Shown here in pieces: positions 56,918 to 64,000 of a stretch of 64,000 nucleotides of DNA. The notes beneath the pieces were generated by a model. It saw only the letters and a list, made by a program, of their open reading frames with translations. It was not told the origin of the DNA and did no database searches. The stretch lies in the NCBI GenBank assembly GCA_030765065.1, contig CM060990.1, positions 417,269,198-417,333,197 on the forward strand, given 5' to 3'. The stretch comes from Deroplatys truncata (taxonomy: Eukaryota > Arthropoda > Insecta > Mantodea > Mantidae). Each line of letters opens with the position of its first letter. Positions within the stretch are counted from its first letter, which is position 1. Position numbers and translations under genes: made by a program.

Positions 56918-59235
56918 ATGCGCGTGAGTTGGTGTGTGCGTGTGCGGGTTGGTGCTGTTGGGTGTAAGTGAACAGACATATGTGCTTGCGCGCGAGTGTG
57001 TGTGTGTGTGTGTGGTTGTGTGCGTATGTGCAAGTGTAACGGTGTATGTATGTACGTGAGTGTGTGTGCGTGTATATGTGTATGCGTGTGTGTGTCCATG
57101 TATATGTATGTGTGAGTGTAAGAGCACTGGTGTATGTATGTATACGCATGAGGTGCGTGAATGCGTGTGTGTACTGGTGTATGGATGTATGTGTGTGCTG
57201 GTGTATGTATGTATGTGCGTGTGTGTATGTGCTTGCGTGTGTGCGTGTGTGTGTGTGTACTTGCATGTACGTGTGTGCGTGTACTGGTGTATGTTTGCTG
57301 ATGTGTGTACAAGTACTCGTGTATATGTGAACGCCTGAATGTGTACAAGTCGTGGAGAAAGAAAGAGATAGATAGAAAGAAAAAGAGAGAAGAAGAAAGA
57401 ATGGTGTCTAGGCATCGGGATATCTTAGAATACGCGGTAGTTTAATATAAACAATGATAGTTGTTAAATGCAATTTTAATCCGACCGCCCGCTGCTTCAA
57501 TAATTTAATAGTTATTATAGCGTTTCGCAGGGCAGGATTCGAACTAGGGACCTCTGGTTCCTAAGAATACAGCTCGTTAAACATTGTAATGTCGTGCATA
57601 TTAAATTATATTTGTTAAACACGTTTTAATCTGACCGCTCAATACTCGCATAGTTTAATATTTATTAAGCATTAGAGTATCGCCGGGTAAGATTCGAGCT
57701 AGAACCCTCTGAACGCTCTTTCACTAATTAGAGCAATGATACATAAAAAATTAAATTATATTTGTTAAATGCATTTTAATCTAGCCGTGCATAGTTTAAT
57801 AGTTATTACCATTAGAGTTTCACTGGGTAAGATTCGATCTAGGACTCCCTGAACACCTTTTATTAATTAGGGTAATGATATATCAAAAAATTAAATTATA
57901 TTTGTTAAATGCATTTTAATTTGACCTTGCATAGTTTAATATTTATTAAGCATTAGAGTTTCGCTGGGTAAGATTCGAGCTAGAACCCTCTGAACGCCCT
58001 TTCATTAATTAGGGTAATGATGTATAAAAAATTAAATTATATTTGTTAAATGCGTTTTAATCTGACCTTGCATAGTTTAATAGTTATTACGCGTTAGAGT
58101 TTCACTTGGTAAGAGTCGAGCTACAATCCTCTGAACGCCTTTTAGTAATTAGGGTAATGATATAATAATATCAATTTCTCATTAGCAATAAACGTTTGAT
58201 TACAGTAAGAATCGAACACCGATCTATGGATATCCACGCAGAGGTTTAATGTATGTAATGACATAGGTTAAATACATTCTTATGTCGCGATTGAAAAGTG
58301 AACTACATAAACAGAGAGCTTGTTTAACTATGCTCGGATATATTCGTAGGATCTCGTAAAACATCGGAGTGAACAGCCCCTCAGGGCAATAATAATAATG
58401 GCCGACTCTGACGTTGTTACGCAGAGTTGGTAAACAAGCTTCTCTCTCTTTCACGCGAACAAGGACAGGACGTGCATGAAGCAACCCTCGAATTCTTTTG
58501 TTAAGCTAGCAAGTGCTCAAACAATGGAAAGGGACCGGCTTTGTTATGGGGGCAGTGGAATGGGAACGCCGCAGGTGTCTTTCTAAAGTAGTCTTGCCCG
58601 GGACAATAGAACGGCACACAATAGAATCTCTTCCACAATGGAAAGGGACCGGCTTTGTTATAGGGTTGTGGAATGAGAAATGCCAGATGGTCTTTCTAAA
58701 GTAGTCTTGCTCGGGACAATAGAAAGCGACCGGCTTTGTTATGGGGCAGTGGAATGAGAAATAAATGCTGGCCCGGGACAATAGAACTTGTTTCTCTGTT
58801 AACTGCCTTTAGGTTCTCATTGTCACGACCCTAATTCATCATTTGTTCATTTTGACAGCTGAAGGGTAAGCATTGTTCTTTTGTTAAAAGCTAGTGGAAT
58901 GAGTATGCCACGTGTTCGAGAAAGAATAGGAGTGGAGTGGGTAACTGACACAGGTGCAGAAGTGGCCGGATGTGGAATGGGTAGGAAAAACATCTCGCCT
59001 TTGTTACAGAACCTTAAATTTATGACCCCTTTGTTCGTTTTGACAGTTGGTTGACAACCTTAATTGCTTAACTGTCAAGCTTCTATTGTACTCAACAAGA
59101 TTTATGACCCTCAGCTGCAAGAAAAACTACCAAGGAGCTGGGGGTGGGGGAGAGGAGGTGGGGGAGCTCATTTGCATATGAATGGACATTCCATGCATAA
59201 ATTAACTGCGCCAGTCCCCGCAATTCTATACTACT
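56918..59235 (-). repeat. PE4 right terminal inverted repeat
   Basis: Complement of 53549-55734 with one or two extra ~140-bp units in 57590-58150, which explains the longer arm. Confidence 0.92.
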
Positions 59236-59241
59236 GAGGTG
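59236..59241 (+). repeat. Target-site duplication of PE4, right copy (GAGGTG)
   Basis: Identical to 53543-53548. Confidence 0.92.
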
Positions 59242-60609
59242 TTTTGTTTAGGGTACTCTCCATATTTCATTATTTATTAGGTTCATCATTTATTTATTTA
59301 TAACGTGTGCATTGTTTAAATATACTCTTAACCGTATTTATTTAATTTTTCAGAGCCAACTCTACGTGTAAACAAACCTTAGAAAAGTATCTTGAAGCGC
59401 GAAGTTCCTTATCGTCTATTTCAAATGATTTTTGCTAGTTATTTCCAGGGAGGTAACATGGCCGCCATCCGTTTGTTAAAAAAACCTAAGATGGCGAAAT
59501 TCCGGATCCTTCCTCGCTGGGCGGAAGAGCGAGCCTTCATCGCTGTCCGCTAGATAGCGTAAATGAAGCGTGCAGAAGTCAATGACGGGCGTGGTGAGGA
59601 AGGGAGGGGATACGAGACAGTTCATGCCGGCACATCCGAAAGACCGTTAGTCGAGTGGAGCACCGTACACGAGATGGACCTCTCTCGGGTTTTCAGCGAA
59701 AGAATCACTCGTTATCGTCTCGTGTTAGGCATACTCTGCCCTTTCAGTCGTGGATTCATCTAAGTGATGTAATATTCTTATAGACCTCCCCAAAAAATTC
59801 TCACAAAAGTAGAATTAAACAAGTGTTATAGGCGTAATAATTATACACTCGTAATAATCACCTTAACACACACACACACAATACGATGGCGACCAGGTGC
59901 GCGAGTCAGTTCATATACACTTAATTATTTTCATCGATCGACGAGCAGCGTTTAATTACATTAATCAATCAGAAATACTTAATTCTATTCATCGATCGAT
60001 CGATCGATGGTTTGTGTCCAGCCCTTTAGAGGCGCGATGCCAGGACGTTAGCAGTATAAACCCTTAATTCTTTTTTCAAAAATGTTAGACAATGTTATGC
60101 ATGGACGAACATTACCTGATTGATTGACACAATTATCACCTACATCGATTTGCGGAGGTGGCGGAACGCGACGAAACCATACCCCATTGTTCGAAAATCC
60201 CCGACTGTCGGCATCAGTAGCACACAAAGACCCACCTCCATTAGCGACGAGCACAATATCCCATTGTTCTACTCTCCCGGCCGGCATTAGGTCAGGCCAC
60301 AAAACAATAGCCTATTGTTCTACACCTCTACCGGCCGGCATGACAGTAGCACACAAAAACAGGGCGTTGCCGGCCGCAAGGAACAATACCCTTTGTTCTA
60401 CTCTGCTCGGCGGTATTCAGGTCAGCACACAAAGGACAATATCCCTTTGTTCTACAACTCTCTCTGGCGGTATGACAGTAGCACGCAAAGGAGGGGCGTG
60501 GCCACCGGTGTGGAACAAAGGGATATCTGATTACAAAGTTAATTTGCTTACATCCTTATCAATCGGCGGCATCTTTCCTTTGTTCTTTACTTCCCATCTT
60601 ATCCCTTCT
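59242..60609 (-). repeat. PE3 right terminal inverted repeat, outer part
   Basis: Complement of 40954-42325, including the (ATCG)n tract (59991-60008) and the CTATTGTTC/CCTTTGTTC repeats (60180-60520). Ends CTTATCCCTTCT before GCAATG. Confidence 0.9.
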
Positions 60610-60615
60610 GCAATG

Positions 60616-62202
60616 TAACGTAGAATACCTAACATCTGTTGAGGAATACAATAATAAACAGGGCAGGCAATTTATCACGAACTTAAGGAAAGTGGCGGCA
60701 GGAATAATTGTATTCATAATGAAAACAATATATATGAGGAAAAACATCTTAAGCACCAAAAAGATAACAGAGGGTATCAGTAAGGAAAAACAGAGCAAAA
60801 GGTAGATCACTTTTATCATAATCTGCTTCCGTTAAATTGAGTTTGCATTTAGAAAGCAAAATGTCAACTGTGAACAATAGGAACCTATATACTTTATGAG
60901 TCCAACAAGCACGTACATGAAGCTCCTGCGCGATGCACTTTTCAGTAGTGTGCAAAACTATTTAATTATCTGTTTCATCTCGCATATTATAGTGATGAGA
61001 TTCAATGTTTTCATATAGAGTAATCAATCATTGCCAATATTCTGTTTTAGAAATTACCGAGAATGTATATTCTTACCAACGAAATACATTATTCTATTCT
61101 TGTATGTCATAAAAAGGCTTCCAAAGGATGTACACGCATTGTAAAACCCAAAAAAACGTGCATTCCCTCTGTAGGGACAAACAACGTTAATAGCACGCTT
61201 TCGGCGTGTCGAATATTAGCCCAGTCAAATGTTGCGCAAAGATGGCAAATAGAGGAATATTGGGTTAGGTATTGGGTTACATTATGTTTTCTCGTATTTC
61301 GCTGAACACGAATTTCATTTTTGCCAAGCCGTATATTTGCGCGTACTGAGTTATACGCAAAAATAGTTAAAGAACGGACGTTCCTAAAAAAATTAAAATA
61401 ACTAGAAAACCACTTGTTTTCCGTAAAATTTGACTGTGTACATAATAAATTGAAGGCAATAAAGTGTCCTATACTGCATTTATGCCATATCAACGGTTCA
61501 GCCATAAGAGCTTCGCACAGTTAGGTTGTATTATTATACTTATAATATAGGTCCTTATTCCTATTCCCTATTTGACAAGGATTTAAGAAAATGAAACATA
61601 TACACTTTGTATAAAGCAATTGTCAACGTTCATGATGTCATTGGCGGGTATTTATTACATAAGATGGCGTCATCCATTAATCAATTTTTTCATCCTGTCT
61701 GTGACAATCACGTTGAATATATCAGGTCAAAATATCAATCACACACAGTATTTGCTTTTATTACTAATTGAGCAGATGGTGGTACTGAAAGTGCTGGAGG
61801 TGTACGAAAATATTAAGAAAATATGCTTCTGCTCACATACTGTTTGAGCAAATAATGCCCAGGGTGGCTAACTCAGCAACAAAAATCGGTTAATATTAAT
61901 ACTCACTACCAAAGGAGTTTCTTAGCAGCGAGAAATGTGTACAAGCAAGCCAAAGAAGGCGCGTACATGCTTATAGTGAACCCAGCTCCGCCTTGTGTTG
62001 GTCTAAACTTATGAGACAGGATTATAATCCAAGAGGATGTAAAACTCATAGTAAATTTGATACGCCTTTGCAAGCATGAAAATGTGTACTTTTGGAAACT
62101 TGGGAAGGACAGACTTTCTTAGTTACAGCCACCCCGACTGATGCGGTTACTAAAATAATCGCTGAGAACATACTTTTTATATGCAATATGAGGTTGTGAT
62201 AC
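60616..62202. other. Intergenic DNA between PE3 and PE5, no gene seen
   Basis: AT-rich; open frames (for example 61063-61305 and 61107-61505) overlap on opposite strands without motifs. Confidence 0.5.
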
Positions 62203-62208
62203 CACGTC

Positions 62209-64000
62209 AGTAGTATATATAGAAGGATTCTGGAGCAGTTTTTTGCGTTTATATGGGAAAGGATAGGGAAAACGAGGGTATATGCGGCGGTTAACGGAGG
62301 AAAATGCGTTTATATGGGGAAGATAGGGACTACGAGGATCGATGCTAGGCTAGACAGAGGTTGAAGAAGTGAGGGTGTGCTTTATATGAGAGAGGCGGGG
62401 GAATACGTGGAGACGTTCTAGACTAGACAGAGTTTGAGAAGTGGAATATTCGTTTATATGGGAAAGATACGGAAAACGTGAACAGATGTTAGGATAGATA
62501 GATGCTGAATCAGGGGGAATACGGACATATATACAGGAGAGATAGGGAATACGAGGCGAGGTACTGGACTATTCAGGGCTTGAAGGGAAGAGTATGGCTT
62601 TTCATATGAAGAGACGAGGAAAACGAGGGTATATACTAGGCTGAGAGAACCTTCAAGGAGGAAAAATGCGTTTATATGGAGAAGATAGGGAAAACGAGGA
62701 GAGTTCCGAGGTAGAGCAGGGACTCCAGAAGGGAGGGATATGCTTTATACGACAGAGATAGGCCATACGAGGAGAGGTGCTAGTGTAGACAGAGGTTAAG
62801 GAGTAGGGTATACGCTTATATGAGGAATGTATGGAAAACGGGGGCAGAGGGTACGATAGACAGAAGCTGGGCCACTTTTGCGTTTATGTGGGAAAGGATA
62901 GGGAAAACGAGGGTAGATGCGACGGTACAAGGAGGAAAATGCGTTTATAGGGGAGAGATAGGAAATACCAGGGCTGATGCTAGGCTAGTCAGATGCTAAA
63001 GGGGCGAGGGATACGCTTTATACGAGAGAGATAGGGAATACAAGGAAAGATGCTACACTAAACAGGACTTGAAGGGTAGAATATGGCGTTTTATATGAGC
63101 GAGATAGCAAACCGAGGAGAGATGTTAGGCTAGGAGGTTTGAATGATAGAGTAGGCGTTTATATGCAAGAGATAGGGAATACGAGGGTCGATGCTAGGCT
63201 AGACAGGGTTGAAGTAGGGGAATGGGCCTTATATGAGAGAGGTGGGGGAATATGAGGAAAAGTGTTAGGCTAGACAGTGTTTGAGGTGTGGAGTATGACT
63301 TTTATGGGAAAGATAGGGAAAACGTGAACAGATAATAGGCTAGACAAATGCTGAAGGAGGGGAATATAGGCTTATACGGGAAGGATAGGGAATACGAGGA
63401 GAGGTGCTAGACTAGACTAATGCTGAAGGAGGAGGGGATACGCTTTATACGGAAGAGATAGGGAATACGAGGAGAGGTACTAGATCATTTAGACTTGAAG
63501 GATAGAATATGGCGTTTTTATATAGGAGAGCTAGCAAACCGAGGAGAGGTATTAGGCAGGAAGGTTTGAATGACAGAGTATGCGTTTATATGGAGAGACG
63601 AGGAAAACGAAGGTAGGTGCTAGGTTGAGAGAGTCTTCAAGGAGGAAAATGCATTTATATGAGAGCGGGGGAAATACGAGGAGAGGTGCTAGTCTAGAGA
63701 GGGGTTGAGGGGTAGAGTATGCCTTTATATGGGAGAAATATGGAAAAGGGAGGGATTCAAGGATAGACAGGGGTTAAAGGAGGAGGAGGAGGAATGTAGG
63801 TTTATACGGTAATATAGAGAGTAATTAGATTATAAAACATTTCTCATCCAACGTTACAACACTTTTATATACTTTGTTTCTAAACCTTACAAACTTTTTA
63901 TATGTTAAACAGTAGTGCGCGAGACGGAGAGGGACAAACTGTATATCGGTTTACAGTGAAGTATACGTCCTAACCTATCCCCACATTGTATGCTCTGGAT
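62209..64000 (+). mobile_element. PE5: left end of another Polinton-like element (runs off the window)
   Basis: AGTAGTATATATAGAAGGATTC at 62209 starts a block like the outer end of PE2 (16567). About 22 units of a ~70-bp minisatellite (62237-63830) with GCGTTTATATGGGA and GATAGGGAA.ACGAGG follow. The preceding hexamer, CACGTC (62203-62208), is the predicted target duplication. The array is several times longer than in PE2. Confidence 0.75.

Larger units (their letters stand above)
53549..59235. mobile_element. PE4: short Polinton-derived element, nearly all TIR
   Basis: 5687 bp, ends AGTAGTATAGAA/TTCTATACTACT, TIRs 53549-55734 and 56918-59235, perfect 6-bp duplication GAGGTG. The arms are homologous to PE2 from position 17045 inward. 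The ~1.2-kb centre has no viral gene, only remains of the promoter block (CCAATGACATCATCTC at about 55941) and six tRNA T-arm-like motifs. It lies in the right arm of PE3, so it inserted after PE3 was established. It looks like a non-autonomous, MITE-like derivative mobilised in trans. Confidence 0.92.
40954..60609. mobile_element. PE3: Polinton-like element with PE4 nested in its right arm
   Basis: Ends AGTAGGAATAAGATGGGAA and the complement of AGAAGGGATAAGATGGGAA. The arms are about 3.5 kb (40954-44437 and 51336-60609, the latter split by PE4). Without PE4 and its 6-bp duplication the element is about 13.96 kb, close to PE2. The flanking hexamers, CCCATG (40948-40953) and GCAATG (60610-60615), agree at four of six positions. 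The interior keeps a frameshifted zinc-finger-like reading frame (46789-47330) and part of the leftward spliced gene (49433-50402), plus large tandem repeats and a LINE. No polymerase, capsid or protease gene was seen. Confidence 0.85.

Noticed and set aside
61063-61505. Two overlapping frames on opposite strands
   Set aside because: No motif on either strand and no neighbouring support.

Overview
This window looks like nuclear DNA from an arthropod, most likely an insect with a large, repeat-rich, AT-rich genome. I saw no intact host gene. Almost every recognisable feature is a transposon, a virus-derived element or a satellite. The pointers to an arthropod are tRNA-derived SINEs, hAT, mariner and pogo remnants, a Gypsy-like LTR element and a 5'-truncated LINE. 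The species cannot be named from the sequence.

The main content is a cluster of five Polinton/Maverick-like (adintovirus-related) elements, called PE1 to PE5 here. All begin with AGTA and have long terminal inverted repeats (TIRs). PE1 (3226-11244), PE2 (16567-30834) and PE4 (53549-59235) each have a perfect 6-bp target-site duplication (TSD): GCCGTC, GCTATG and GAGGTG. PE3 (40954-60609) has an imperfect one and was later invaded by PE4 in its right TIR. PE5 starts at 62209 and runs off the window. PE2 keeps decayed viral genes: a protein-primed-type DNA polymerase B, an Ala/Thr-rich reading frame, a phospholipase A2/basic-core protein, an adenain-like protease, a penton-like protein and a double-jelly-roll capsid protein. 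These run rightward and converge on a leftward spliced gene. PE3 keeps only a zinc-finger-like reading frame and a homologue of that spliced gene. PE4 is almost only TIRs. PE1 has none of the core genes; it carries an unfamiliar multi-exon gene whose proposed introns are all phase 1 and in which single exons have been tandemly duplicated.

Layout: 1-3219, intergenic DNA with one SINE and copy 1 of a dispersed repeat. 3226-11244, PE1 with four SINEs and a hAT MITE. 11251-16560, intergenic DNA with a degenerate hAT (ZMYM1-like) transposase. 16567-30834, PE2. 30841-32584, a SINE-like repeat, dispersed-repeat copy 3 and a ~120-bp satellite. 32585-37176, a Gypsy-like LTR element inserted in that satellite, which continues to 38245. 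38246-40953, pogo and mariner remnants. 40954-60609, PE3 with a LINE and PE4 inside. 60616-62202, nothing recognised. 62209-64000, the left end of PE5.

Three elements (PE1, PE2, PE3) appear to start a gene in the same way: a TATA box, then a tiny coding exon of the form ATG-NNN-G, then a strong splice donor. The ends of PE1 and PE4, and an internal former end of PE2, carry an octamer-like site followed by a GC-rich box about 50-65 bp in, a layout like adenovirus replication origins. Everything viral here is decayed: stops, frameshifts, internal deletions, and no integrase or packaging ATPase found.
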